Both the position numbers and the translations under genes were made by a program. 64,000 nucleotides of DNA, from NCBI RefSeq assembly GCF_019679435.2, contig NZ_CP139781.1, positions 3,533,753 through 3,597,752 on the forward strand. The letters run 5' to 3'. Origin of the DNA: Actomonas aquatica (GTDB taxonomy: Bacteria; Verrucomicrobiota; Verrucomicrobiia; Opitutales; Opitutaceae). Shown piece after piece: positions 8,081 to 17,240 of this stretch. Below the pieces are notes generated by a model. That model did not search any database. It had not been told where the DNA came from and was given only the letters and a program-made list of their open reading frames with translations. The first letter of the stretch is position 1. Each line of letters starts with the position of its first letter.

Positions 8081-9664
8081 ATGAACGCTTCCCTGCTTCG
8101 CCCCCGCTCCCTGCTCATGTGCGCCTTCCTCTCCTCCAGCGCCCTCTTCGCCGGCTCGCCTTCCGCCATCAATCAACGCGCTCACGGTCCGGCCGTCGGT
8201 GACTTCGCCCACACCGGCGACGTGGGTGACCCCGCCATTCCCGGTAGCACCCGCTACGACCCGATCACGCAGACCTACCACCTGGCCGCCGCCGGCACCA
8301 ACCTCTGGGGCGAGCGCGATGAGTTCCACTTCGCGTGGAACCAGATCGAGGGCGACTTCATCCTGCGCGCCCGCGTCAAATTCCTCGGCGAGGGCGTCGA
8401 CCCGCATCGTAAACTCGGCTGGATGGTGCGCTCCGATCTCGATGCCGGCTCCGTTTACGTCGACGGCACCGTGCACGGCTCCGGTCTCACTTCGCTCCAA
8501 TTCCGCGCCGCCAAAAACGGCGAGACCAACCAGATCATCCACGAGGCTTTCCCCGAGTTCGAGGCCTACCCCGACGTCATCCAACTCGAACGCCGCGGCA
8601 ATACGTTCATCTTCTCCGCCGCCCACTTCGGCGAGCCGCTTCAGGCCATCTCCACCGCCGATGTCGCCGTCGACAATGTCGCCTACGCCGGCCTCTTCCT
8701 CTGCGCCCACAATCCCGAGGTCGTCGAGCAGGCCGTCTTCTCCGACGTGCGCCTAATCAAACCCGCCCCGCTCGATTTCCACCCCTACCGCGACTACATC
8801 GGCTCGCGCCTCGAGATCCTCGATGTCCACACCGGCGAACGCACCCAGATCTTCGAGAGCGCCGAAGCCTTCGAGGCCCCCAATTGGACGACCGACGGCC
8901 TCAAGCTCATCGTCAACGTCTCCGGCAACAGCCCCGACCGCGGCAAGCTGCGCACCTTCGACCTCGCCACCCGCCGTATCGAAACCCTGAATACCGGCGC
9001 GATCGTCGACAACAACAACGACCACGTGCTCTCCCACGACGGCACCATGCTCGCCATCTCCAGCTTCGCCGGCGACCACAAGTCCACCGTCTACACCCTG
9101 CCCGTCACCGGCTCCGACGCCCCCGAGCAGATCACCGATCCCGCCTGGGGCCACTCCTTCCTCCACGGCTGGTCGCTCGATAAAAAATGGATCGTCTACA
9201 CTGCCGAGCGCAACGGCCAGTGGGACATCTGGAAGGTCAACGTCGAGACCAAGCAGGAGGAGCAGGTCACCGACGTGCCCACCCTCGATGATGGCTCCGA
9301 GTTCAGCCCCGACGGCGAGTGGATCTACTTCAACTCCACCCGCACCGGCCTCATGCAGATTTGGAAAATGCGCCCCGACGGCTCGGAGCAACAACAGGTC
9401 TTCGAGGACGGCTGGCAAAACTGGTTCCCACACCTCTCGCCCGACGGCAAATGGATGACCATGATCTCCTACGACCCTGCCGTCGTCGCAGCCGGTGACC
9501 ACCCCTACTACAAACACACCATGCTGCGCCTCATGCCGGTCGACGGCAGCGCCCCGCCCAAAGTCATCGCCTACGTTTACGGCGGCCAAGGCACCATCAA
9601 CGTGCCTTCTTGGTCGCCCGACTCCCGCAAGATCGCTTTCGTGAGCAACAGCGATGTGAAGTAG
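8081..9664 (+). CDS. Secreted two-domain protein: DUF1349-like domain plus TolB/PD40 beta-propeller
   Basis: 527 residues from MNASLLRPRSL with a signal peptide (LLMCAFLSSSALFAGSPSA). Residues about 35-225 form a lectin/DUF1349-like jelly-roll domain (DEFHFAWNQIEGDFILRARV, LGWMVRSDLDAGSVYVDGT). From about residue 250 there are repeated WD40-like PD40 blades with the motif S-x-DG-x-x-I (for example EFSPDGEWIYFNSTRTG, HLSPDGKWM, SWSPDSRKIAFVSN). Known relatives are secreted or periplasmic with unclear function; carbohydrate binding is plausible. It ends 43 bases before the Gfo/Idh/MocA gene, so an operon is likely. Confidence 0.85.
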   Translation: MNASLLRPRSLLMCAFLSSSALFAGSPSAINQRAHGPAVGDFAHTGDVGDPAIPGSTRYDPITQTYHLAAAGTNLWGERDEFHFAWNQIEGDFILRARVKFLGEGVDPHRKLGWMVRSDLDAGSVYVDGTVHGSGLTSLQFRAAKNGETNQIIHEAFPEFEAYPDVIQLERRGNTFIFSAAHFGEPLQAISTADVAVDNVAYAGLFLCAHNPEVVEQAVFSDVRLIKPAPLDFHPYRDYIGSRLEILDVHTGERTQIFESAEAFEAPNWTTDGLKLIVNVSGNSPDRGKLRTFDLATRRIETLNTGAIVDNNNDHVLSHDGTMLAISSFAGDHKSTVYTLPVTGSDAPEQITDPAWGHSFLHGWSLDKKWIVYTAERNGQWDIWKVNVETKQEEQVTDVPTLDDGSEFSPDGEWIYFNSTRTGLMQIWKMRPDGSEQQQVFEDGWQNWFPHLSPDGKWMTMISYDPAVVAAGDHPYYKHTMLRLMPVDGSAPPKVIAYVYGGQGTINVPSWSPDSRKIAFVSNSDVK

Positions 9665-9707
9665 CCCCGCCTTCACTCGGCGCCCCTCACCCCAACCCCT
9701 CTACCCC

Positions 9708-11114
9708 ATGTCCTCCGCGCCCCTCACCCCGTCCTTCAGCCGTCGCCGTTTTCTCGGCTCCGCCGCCCTCGCCGCCGCGCCGCTCATTCTGCCGGCGCGA
9801 CTCTTTGGTGCCACCGCGCCCTCCAACCGACTGCGCATCGGCCAGATCGGCGCCGGCCGCATCGCCCGCGGCCACGACATGGTGAATGTCATCGGCTCCA
9901 ACCTCGCCGACATCGTCGCCGTCTGCGACGTCGACCGCCAACGCGCCCTCGCCGGCCAGACCCTCGTCGACGAGATCCGCACCGAGCAACGCATCGCCGG
10001 CCCCGCCCCCGAGGTCTCCGTCCACGACCACCACGACGAGATCCTCGCCCGCACCGACATCGATGCCGTCGTCATCTCCACGCCCGAACATTGGCACGCC
10101 GAGCTCGTCCTCGCCGCCCTCTACGCCGGCAAGGACGTCTACGTGCAAAAACCGATCACGCTCACCCACGCCGAAGGCATCCTCGTGCGCGAGGCCGAGC
10201 GCGTGACCGGCCGCATTCTCCAGGTCGGCAGCCAACAACGTTCCTGGAAACAATTCCGCGAAGGCGTCGCGCTCGTGCGCGCCGGTCGCATCGGCAAGAT
10301 CCGCGCCGTGGAGATCGGCCTGCCCATCGACCCCACCGATTTCGACGAGCCGCCCATGCCCATCCCGGCCGGCCTCGACTACGACCGCTGGCTCGGCCCC
10401 GCCCCGATGGCCTACTACACCGAGCAACGCGTTCATCCGCAGGACGGCTACGATCGCCCGGGTTGGTTGCGCAACGAAGCCTTCACCCTCGGCATGATCA
10501 CGGGCTGGGGCTCGCACCACTTCGACATCGCCCACTGGGGCATGGACCTCGACCTCTCCGGTCCCACCGGCCTGCACGGTTGGGCCACCTTCCCGACCAA
10601 CCGCATCTGGAATGTCCACAACGCCTACGAGGTGCAGCTCACTTACCCGGGCGACATCCAGATGACCGTCTCCGACCAACTGCCCAACGGCGTCCGCTGG
10701 ATCGGCGACGAGGGCTGGATCTGGGTCTCGCGCTGGCGTCAGGAAGCCACCACCGGCGCGGGCACCGAAGAGGAACCGCGCCGCCTCAACGTCCTCGATG
10801 CGAGCGATAAGGCCCTGCTCGATCTGAGCACGCTGCCGGAGCCCGTGCCCTCGATCGCGTCGCATCACATCAACTGGCTCGAGTCCGTAAAATCCCGCGA
10901 GGCCCCGCTCGCCACCGCCGCCATCGGCCATCGCAGCAACGCCGCCTGCATCCTCAGTTGGATCGCGATGAAACTCGCCCGCCCGCTGCGTTGGGACGCC
11001 ACCGCCGAACGCTTCATCGACGACGACGAAGCCAACGCCATGCTCTCCCGCCCCGAGCGCGCCGGCTACGGGGCGAACCACTTCATGGCCCACCGGAACG
11101 AAGCCCGCGCCTGA
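9708..11114 (+). CDS. Tat-exported Gfo/Idh/MocA family oxidoreductase
   Basis: 468 residues with a twin-arginine signal (SRRRFLGSAALAAAPLILP, residues 11-29). The Rossmann motif GQIGAGRIARGH (45-56) binds NAD(P), and the catalytic lysine lies in VQKPITLTHAEG. A long C-terminal domain includes TGWGSHHFDIAHWGMDLD. Members act on sugars, inositols or glycosides; some exported ones work as lyases through a redox cycle with bound NAD. Here the DUF6807 and PD40 neighbours point to extracytoplasmic sugar modification (inference). The next 313 bases are non-coding. Confidence 0.9.
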   Translation: MSSAPLTPSFSRRRFLGSAALAAAPLILPARLFGATAPSNRLRIGQIGAGRIARGHDMVNVIGSNLADIVAVCDVDRQRALAGQTLVDEIRTEQRIAGPAPEVSVHDHHDEILARTDIDAVVISTPEHWHAELVLAALYAGKDVYVQKPITLTHAEGILVREAERVTGRILQVGSQQRSWKQFREGVALVRAGRIGKIRAVEIGLPIDPTDFDEPPMPIPAGLDYDRWLGPAPMAYYTEQRVHPQDGYDRPGWLRNEAFTLGMITGWGSHHFDIAHWGMDLDLSGPTGLHGWATFPTNRIWNVHNAYEVQLTYPGDIQMTVSDQLPNGVRWIGDEGWIWVSRWRQEATTGAGTEEEPRRLNVLDASDKALLDLSTLPEPVPSIASHHINWLESVKSREAPLATAAIGHRSNAACILSWIAMKLARPLRWDATAERFIDDDEANAMLSRPERAGYGANHFMAHRNEARA

Positions 11115-11427
11115 GTTTTTCACTGCGCCACGCCGACCGCAGCGCAGCACCGTTTGGCGCCCTCCCCCGAAGCGTCCTGTCGCACTTAGAACTAAGAACG
11201 CTCAAACCGCATGGGGGGTCGCGATCGCTCAGGTTCGCGAACGCGCTCCGTCCGCGCCGACGTGCGATTCAACGTGGTCTCCGATCCAGTGCGCACCGAC
11301 AGCCCGCGCGTCATCACGCCTCTGCGCGAAACGCGGTCCCCTCGGCTGTCCCGGACACGCCCTTCGCGGGCTTGCTTCAACCGCTTCAGCTTTCAGCCTC
11401 AACGCGTCCCCACTCCCTCTCCCTTCG
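11115..11427. other. Intergenic stretch without a supported gene
   Basis: No convincing coding sequence, terminator or promoter could be read here. Only short palindromes such as CTTAGAACTAAG (about 11187-11198) are visible. It must contain the promoter of the following TIR gene if that gene is transcribed on its own. Confidence 0.5.
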
Positions 11428-12426
11428 GTGCCCTCCCCTAACTCAGCGGTTTTTCTTTCTTACGCCTCTCAGGATGCGGTCGCTGCCCGGCGCATCGTCG
11501 CCACCCTGCGTGCAGCCAAGATCGAAGTCTGGTTTGACGAAGCAGAACTCGTCGGCGGCGACGCCTGGGATCGCAAAATCAAACAACAGATCCGCGAGTG
11601 CGCGCTGTTCCTCCCCGTCATCTCCGCGCACACCGAAGCCCGCCTTGAGGGATACTTCCGCCGGGAGTGGCGCATGGCCGTCGACCGCATGGCCGACATG
11701 GATGACGCTCTGCCGTTCCTTTTCCCCATCGTCATCGACGACACCAACGAGTCCACGGCTCGGGTGCCGGATCGTTTCCGCGAGCGCCAGTGGACCCACC
11801 TACCCGCCGGCGAAACCTCCCCCGCGTTTGTCGAGCGTCTCACCACCCTGTTGGCAGGAAACTCCGCGCCGGACCCGACACCATCCACGAGCCCTGCCGG
11901 CACCGCCCGCTTTCGGAACGGCAAACCGGGAGGAATGCCCACCTGGTTGATCGCCTGCATGGTCATTTTCGGCGTCGGCACCGGCCTCTACTACGCCGTG
12001 AGACTGCCGCTCCTCCAACAACGCGACCCCGCGCCGTCGTCATCCGTCGTCACGCCCGCGGAGACTCCGCCCCTTTCCGATGAACGTCCCTACTTCATCG
12101 GCACCCTCGCCGTCCCGCCCACTCAGGTGATCGTTCGCTCACCCGAGAGCACCGCTTTCGCCGAGGGCCTGCAGGAGGAAATACTCACCGAGCTCAGCCG
12201 GATGAGTGCCTTCGAAATCGTCGCCCAACCCACCACCGCCGCCACGACCGCCGGGCCCGCCGCCGATTTCGTCGTGGAAACCAGCCTGCAAGTCGACGGC
12301 ACCGACCGCCGCATCACCCTGCGCATCATCGAAGCCGCCACCAACCGTCACGTCGCCGCGGAGACCTTCAGCGTTTCCGCCAGTGCCACAGACTCCGCCG
12401 CCCTCGAGCGCAAGGAACTCGCCTAG
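11428..12426 (+). CDS. TIR-TM-TolB-like protein, N-terminal part of a gene split by an in-frame TAG
   Basis: 332 codons with a GTG start that sits just before the TIR domain. Residues 7-145 are TIR (FLSYASQDAVAARR, then VWFDEAELVGGDAWDRKI, then REWRMAVDRM). A single membrane helix follows at about 170-194 (WLIACMVIFGVGTGLYYAV), then a TolB-like/COG5616 segment (about 220-330; FAEGLQEEILTELSRMSAFEIVAQ). The frame stops at TAG (12424-12426) and continues in the same frame after it. The intact paralogue at 17241 carries AAG at the aligned position (ELAK versus ELA-stop), so one A-to-T change explains the break. TIR domains commonly hydrolyse NAD or make NAD-derived signals; that activity is not proven here. 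Confidence 0.85.
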   Translation: MPSPNSAVFLSYASQDAVAARRIVATLRAAKIEVWFDEAELVGGDAWDRKIKQQIRECALFLPVISAHTEARLEGYFRREWRMAVDRMADMDDALPFLFPIVIDDTNESTARVPDRFRERQWTHLPAGETSPAFVERLTTLLAGNSAPDPTPSTSPAGTARFRNGKPGGMPTWLIACMVIFGVGTGLYYAVRLPLLQQRDPAPSSSVVTPAETPPLSDERPYFIGTLAVPPTQVIVRSPESTAFAEGLQEEILTELSRMSAFEIVAQPTTAATTAGPAADFVVETSLQVDGTDRRITLRIIEAATNRHVAAETFSVSASATDSAALERKELA

Positions 12427-12429
12427 GAT

Positions 12430-13812
12430 ATGGCCATCCGGATCTTTCGCGAGCTGCGCGAAGAACGCCCGCCGTCCGCCGCCAGCCAGGAACGACTCGA
12501 CCACGTCGTGACCAAGCTCTCCGCCGAAAGCGACACCCTCCGCGTTCGCTTCTGGGGCGACGACGGAGATCCCCCCGATTTGTCGCTTTACGAGCGTCTG
12601 ATGGCCTTGACCCGCGACACCCTGGCCATCGCCCCCGACCACCCCCAGGCTCTCACCGACCACGGCTCCTTTCTCGGCCACGCCCCCTTCATCGGTCGGG
12701 CCAACTTTCTCGACGAAAACTGGCGGCAAACCACCTTGCTCACCCTGCGTCGCGCCGCCGCCAACAACCCCGACGACGTCGCCGCCCAACGCAACCTCGG
12801 CAACTACTACCTGACCACCGAGGGCCAGCCGAGCCTCGCCCTGCCCTACCTGCAAAACGCGGCCCACCTCGCCGACGCCGAGGCCCCCTACGCGAACAAC
12901 TGGCCCTACTATCAATTGGCCAGCGCCCTCCACCAAACCGGCCAACCCGTGGCCGCCCTGCGCGTGCTCGAACGGGCACCACACGATCCCACGATTGATC
13001 AACTCAGCTACTGGACCGAACCCTTCATCGCCACCCGCCGATTCGATGAAGCCCTGACCTTTTTGCGCGCACACACCCCGCGACTCACCGCGGCCGATGA
13101 CGGCCGCAACGCCCTGACCCTTGATCACCTCGTCACCGACATGGAGGCGCGCTGGAGCGGCGACCGCGAGTCCTTGCGCCCCTTCGTCGCCCGCCTCGAC
13201 GACGAACCCTTCGCCACCGCCGGCATGCGTTGCCGATACCGACTCGCCGTCGGCGACTACACCGGCGTGCTTGAGCAGTTGGCTGCGGTCGAACCAGGCC
13301 GCGACCCCTACGCCCCCAACCCGATCGAGATGGCCCTCTTTCGCGGACTCGCCCTTGCCCGCACCGGCAACCAATCCCTGGCGCACTCCTTTTTTCGCAG
13401 CGTCCTCAACCGCTTCACCACCGGACCAGAAGCTGAGATGATGCTGCAACGCGTGCCCGGCATCGTGCACAGCTCCTCCGCCTTCATGCACGCCGGACTC
13501 GGCCAAGTGGACGAGATGCACACCTCCATCGCGGCCGCCCGGGCCTCCACTGACCCCGGGCGCAACCTGCAAAACTACCTGCAAACCGAATACCTCATCG
13601 CCCTCGCTTATACCGAAGCCGGCGCCGTCACCGAAGCCTGCGCCACCATCAACCAACTCCTCTCCGCGCCTTCCGCCGAATCCACCGGCTCCATCCTCGC
13701 CAACGTCTCCTTCGACGCACTGCACGACACCCCCGAGTTCCAAGCCCTCATCCGCCAGCATCAGAATCAGCTCAAGGATCCGGCCATCATCGACCGCCTC
13801 TTCACCGAATAA
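12430..13812 (+). CDS. TPR-type C-terminal part of the split TIR gene
   Basis: 460 codons beginning at ATG three bases after the upstream TAG, in the same frame. The sequence is a helical-repeat region (tetratricopeptide-like: ALTLDHL, ALRVLERAPHDP, GLALARTGNQSLAHSFFRSVL) equivalent to the C-terminal half of the intact paralogue at 17241-19601. It has no signal peptide or domain of its own at the start, so independent function is doubtful. Reinitiation at the adjacent ATG, read-through, or a true pseudogene are the options. Its coding character is unbroken after the stop, which suggests the mutation is recent or tolerated (or a sequencing error). Confidence 0.8.
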   Translation: MAIRIFRELREERPPSAASQERLDHVVTKLSAESDTLRVRFWGDDGDPPDLSLYERLMALTRDTLAIAPDHPQALTDHGSFLGHAPFIGRANFLDENWRQTTLLTLRRAAANNPDDVAAQRNLGNYYLTTEGQPSLALPYLQNAAHLADAEAPYANNWPYYQLASALHQTGQPVAALRVLERAPHDPTIDQLSYWTEPFIATRRFDEALTFLRAHTPRLTAADDGRNALTLDHLVTDMEARWSGDRESLRPFVARLDDEPFATAGMRCRYRLAVGDYTGVLEQLAAVEPGRDPYAPNPIEMALFRGLALARTGNQSLAHSFFRSVLNRFTTGPEAEMMLQRVPGIVHSSSAFMHAGLGQVDEMHTSIAAARASTDPGRNLQNYLQTEYLIALAYTEAGAVTEACATINQLLSAPSAESTGSILANVSFDALHDTPEFQALIRQHQNQLKDPAIIDRLFTE

Positions 13813-13891
13813 GGGGGAAAGCTGTGGCCGGGATCGCTGACCCGATTGTTACAGCGGAAGCAATGGCGCGCGGCTACAGTGCCGCGCCTGT

Positions 13892-15346
13892 TTAATGCGA
13901 CTCAAGGTGGCTCATCAGGGTGTGCCACTCGAGGACTTCCTGCAGCAGGGTGCGCTCGGTCTGCCGCACCACCTGCTCCACGCTGTGCCAGGTTTGTGAA
14001 TACGCCAGGCGGCGGCGGGCCGCTTCCAGAGTGTGGATCATTTCATGATAACGCGCCACCCGGCGGTGCAGATCGTTGATCGACACAAAGGCCATAAACG
14101 CCGCCGCAATCACCGGCAGCACGATGGGCAGAAAATAAAACACGAGCTCCTCCGCCATGCCGGGCAAAGGCGCGAGGTGCAGGGTGTGGTGCACCGCATA
14201 AATCGCGGTCGCGACGATCGCGACGATGGTGCTCACGCTGAACCCCAGGCGCAGGCGCTTGAGCAGCGGTTGCGCCTTGCTCAGCTGCCGCCGGTAGTAA
14301 GCCAGTTGGTCGTCGATTCGTTGCCGACCGTAACGCTCGCGAAAGGCCTTCAGGTCGGGCGTCTCTCCCGCATTGGCCCGCCGGTTGAGAATGTGCAGCG
14401 AGCGCAACAGCTGCCGCACCGACGGCAAATCGAGCTCGGCGAACAGCGGCGTGCGTCGCGGCAAATGCCAGGTGGCAATGGCCGCCCGCGCGATCTCCGC
14501 CGCGAGGCGACAACGGACCCAGTTGTGTTGCGCGCGGTAGTGGTGAATCACCCGCGCCACGCCCAGCGCGCCCACCAGACAGAGCAGCTTGATCCACGGC
14601 AGCACGATCCAGTGCAGGTGAAACGCCAGCGCCGCTGCCGCCACGATGGTCGCGATCACGTGTAACAAGACCGTCGATACAATCAGGCGGCGAAAATGCG
14701 GCGCGTTGGCCGTGGCCGCCGCATCGGTCTTGGCCTGAAAACGCAACAATGCGTCCGGCACGCCGGCCGCGACCTGTTCGTCCGACGGTGCGGTATCGAC
14801 CGGCGCCTGCGCGTTGAGGAAATCCAGCTCAGCATCGCTGTGGCGAAACTGGTCAAAGTGCACCCGGCGTGACTCACCGCTGCGGGCGTCGATGATGATG
14901 GTCGGCGTCTTGAGCTCCGCCGCATAACTCACCACATCGGCCGTGCCGCCCAAGCCGCGCGCTTCCTGGCCATCCCACACCGCGATGAGCACGTCGCACG
15001 CGTTCACCGTCTCCAGCCCGCAATCCATGTAGGCTTCCTCGCGGGTGCCGTTGGATTCGATCACGCGCGTGCCCTGCGCCTGCTGCAGCAGGGTCTCAAC
15101 CTCCGCCCATTTCTCCTCGCTGAAGTCCCGTTTAAACTCGGCCGGATCGAGCGGCAGCACCGCCGACCACGCCATGCCGCGCTCCATCGCTTCACGGGCA
15201 AACATCTGATCGGTGCCCTCCGCCGCCGAGGAGATGGCATTCCAATCACCGGCACTGAGTTCGTTGAGCGCCTCCAGCTCTCGGCCGATCGCCATGGCGA
15301 TCATCGCATCATCAACAACGAAGCGGTGGCCGGTGAAACCGACCAT
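13892..15346 (-). CDS. SLOG-like nucleotide-sensor domain fused to SLATT-like multi-TM region
   Basis: 484 residues from MVGFTGHRFVVDD; an upstream extension reads like non-coding sequence. The N-terminal half (1-170) has the GFTGHR start, AISSAAEGTDQMFAREAMERG, a VLPLDPAEF segment, CDVLIAVWDG and GLGGTADVVSYA, the pattern of SLOG/LOG-like Rossmann domains proposed to bind nucleotide-derived ligands. Two pairs of hydrophobic segments follow (about 220-280 and 375-430), with a cytoplasmic helical part between them and a C-terminal helix ending in E-x-x-x-W, resembling SLATT-type membrane effectors. In published domain surveys SLOG-SLATT pairs are predicted conflict or cell-suicide systems. It is convergent to the split TIR gene and 1.9 kb from the second TIR gene. 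Confidence 0.75.
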   Translation of the reverse strand: MVGFTGHRFVVDDAMIAMAIGRELEALNELSAGDWNAISSAAEGTDQMFAREAMERGMAWSAVLPLDPAEFKRDFSEEKWAEVETLLQQAQGTRVIESNGTREEAYMDCGLETVNACDVLIAVWDGQEARGLGGTADVVSYAAELKTPTIIIDARSGESRRVHFDQFRHSDAELDFLNAQAPVDTAPSDEQVAAGVPDALLRFQAKTDAAATANAPHFRRLIVSTVLLHVIATIVAAAALAFHLHWIVLPWIKLLCLVGALGVARVIHHYRAQHNWVRCRLAAEIARAAIATWHLPRRTPLFAELDLPSVRQLLRSLHILNRRANAGETPDLKAFRERYGRQRIDDQLAYYRRQLSKAQPLLKRLRLGFSVSTIVAIVATAIYAVHHTLHLAPLPGMAEELVFYFLPIVLPVIAAAFMAFVSINDLHRRVARYHEMIHTLEAARRRLAYSQTWHSVEQVVRQTERTLLQEVLEWHTLMSHLESH

Positions 15347-15574
15347 GTGGAAAAGAGGCAGGGAGCTGGCGGAGTGGTCGGACACAGGCGATTGGGAGGC
15401 CGAAAACGGGTGCCAGCCGTCCGCGCCGAAGGCAAGGCGCAAGGCCCACCGGTTTGATCCGCTGTCGGTTCTGTCGCCCCAAATCAAACCCACCTCCACG
15501 CCACCTACGCAAAGATGCGAAGTCGTCACGCGACGCTCTTGCCGGGTCGGCGCGCCGCCGCTAGGGCAAACGGG

Positions 15575-16264
15575 ATGCAATTTTCCCGAACCGCTTTCGC
15601 CGTCGCCACCTGCTGCCTCGCCTGCCTGACCCCCGCCGCTGTTTCCGCCGCCGCCTTCGAGGGGCAGATCGACATGGCGATGACCGAGGGACGCCAGACC
15701 TTCAACGTCAGCTACCAAACCAAGGCCGGCCATATGCGCATCGCCATGCCGGTGCCGGGCATGGGCGAAACCGCCGCGCTGGTCGACTTCGAGGCCGGCA
15801 AAATCATGACCCTCATCCCGCCGATGAAGGCCTACATGGAGATCCCTTTCGACGTCACCATGGACGAGGCGACGGATCGCGCGGCCTCGGCTGGGGAGCT
15901 GAAGAACACCGGCGAGACGACCGAAATCCTCGGCTACACCTGCACCAAATACATCTACGAGGAAGATCAGGGTCCGGTGGAGATTTGGGCCACCGACCAG
16001 CTCGGCCAGTTCATGGCCATGCCCAAGGGAAACCCCATGCAGGGGGGTGGCGCCGTGAAGACGGGCTGGGAATCCGCCATCAAAGGTAACTTCTTCCCCA
16101 TGCGCCTCGTCGCCCTCACCAAGCGCGGCAAGGAGCGCATGCGCTGGGAAGTGACCGCAGTGAAACCGATGTCGATCCCCGACTCAGCCTTTGCGCCGCC
16201 CGCCGGCTACAAGCCCTTCGACATGGGAGCCATGATGCAGGGCCTGGGTGGCTTCGGCGGCTGA
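15575..16264 (+). CDS. Secreted DUF4412 protein
   Basis: 229 residues from MQFSRTAFAVATCC with a signal peptide ending near AVSAA. The mature part is a single beta-rich domain (FEGQIDMAMTEGRQTFNV, MRIAMPVPGMG, ILGYTCTKYIYEEDQGPVEI, IWATDQLGQFMAMPKG) matching DUF4412, an uncharacterised LolA/LolB-like periplasmic family. The Met-rich ends (MPVPGMGE, GAMMQGLGGFGG) are notable. It is divergent from the SLOG gene (228 bases apart) and convergent with the XRE regulator. It is probably unrelated to the TIR/SLOG genes. Confidence 0.82.
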   Translation: MQFSRTAFAVATCCLACLTPAAVSAAAFEGQIDMAMTEGRQTFNVSYQTKAGHMRIAMPVPGMGETAALVDFEAGKIMTLIPPMKAYMEIPFDVTMDEATDRAASAGELKNTGETTEILGYTCTKYIYEEDQGPVEIWATDQLGQFMAMPKGNPMQGGGAVKTGWESAIKGNFFPMRLVALTKRGKERMRWEVTAVKPMSIPDSAFAPPAGYKPFDMGAMMQGLGGFGG

Positions 16265-16314
16265 GCGAATCGCCGGTTGGTCGGCGACTCGTTCGCCGAT
16301 TGCTCCGCCCCGGC

Positions 16315-17055
16315 TTAGCGCGGGGCCTCCGCTTTCGTCGGCATGTCCCCCTGCGCGCGCCGCGCCAAAGCCGCCTCGACCGACTCACGAAACACCTCTG
16401 GCGCATCCGGCGAAACCAACACCGGCCGACCTTCGCCAAATCGTAACACCACCCCGTTGGCCGGATTGGTGAGCAGCGCCCGGTAACGTCCCAGCACTTC
16501 GTTGCGAAACGAGCCGATGTAGCCGAAGAAGCCCCCATTCCCCCACAAGCGAATCGAGCCCATCATCGCGTGAGGATTCACACTTACCTCAGTGAGGTCG
16601 GCCAAGGGAAAACGCGTCGCCCACCCCAGCCGATGCACCACGATCTCTTCGTCGCGCACACTGTAGCCGCTAACGCTGAACGCCGCGGCCAGAGCGATCG
16701 TGCCCATGAGCACAAAGGTCAGCCATCCGCCGAGGAATCCGCTGAAGACCATGCCGAGGATGAGGAGAACCAACACCACCACGGTGACCACTTTCACCGT
16801 CTTCGCCGCCGGCGCACCAAAGTCGCGCCGCACGTCTTCCGGCCGCAGCGCCGTCACCGTAACGCCCATGGCCGTCGCCAAGGCCCGCAGCGTTTCCGCC
16901 GAGGGCTCCTCGCCACCCTCCACGCGCTGCACCGTGCGCACGCTCAGCCCGGCGCGCTCCGCCAGGAGCTCCTGCGTCCAGGCCAGCTTCGTGCGCTGCA
17001 GTTTGATCCGGGCGCCAAGCGCCGCCCCGCGGTCGGTTTTGCTGCTGTTCATCAC
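16315..17055 (-). CDS. XRE-family regulator with membrane segments and a PH-like C-terminal domain
   Basis: 246 residues (Met1 or Met2). Residues about 12-72 form a Cro/C1 helix-turn-helix (GARIKLQRTKLAWTQELLAERAGLSVRTVQRVEGG). Two membrane segments follow (KVVTVVVLVLLILGMVFSGFL and WLTFVLMGTIALAAAF), then a bacterial PH-like domain (YSVRDEEIVVHRLGWATRFPLADLTEVSV, GGFFGYIGSFRNE, RYRALLTN). The arrangement suggests a membrane-tethered transcription factor. Regulated genes are unknown; the adjacent TIR-TPR gene is divergent, 185 bases away, and is the obvious candidate. Confidence 0.8.
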   Translation of the reverse strand: MMNSSKTDRGAALGARIKLQRTKLAWTQELLAERAGLSVRTVQRVEGGEEPSAETLRALATAMGVTVTALRPEDVRRDFGAPAAKTVKVVTVVVLVLLILGMVFSGFLGGWLTFVLMGTIALAAAFSVSGYSVRDEEIVVHRLGWATRFPLADLTEVSVNPHAMMGSIRLWGNGGFFGYIGSFRNEVLGRYRALLTNPANGVVLRFGEGRPVLVSPDAPEVFRESVEAALARRAQGDMPTKAEAPR

Positions 17056-17240
17056 GCCGCCAGTCTAGCGTAAGCGTCCCGCCGCGTCCACGACAGCGAC
17101 CCGCCAATCACCCGCCAAAGACCGGACCCGCGCATTCAGCGGCAACCCCTTCGCCGACGGTCCACTTCCTGCTCGACGCCTTGACCTTTGCCCGGCGAAC
17201 CGACTTCCCTGTGCTGCACCGGTTGCCCCAGCACCCGCCC

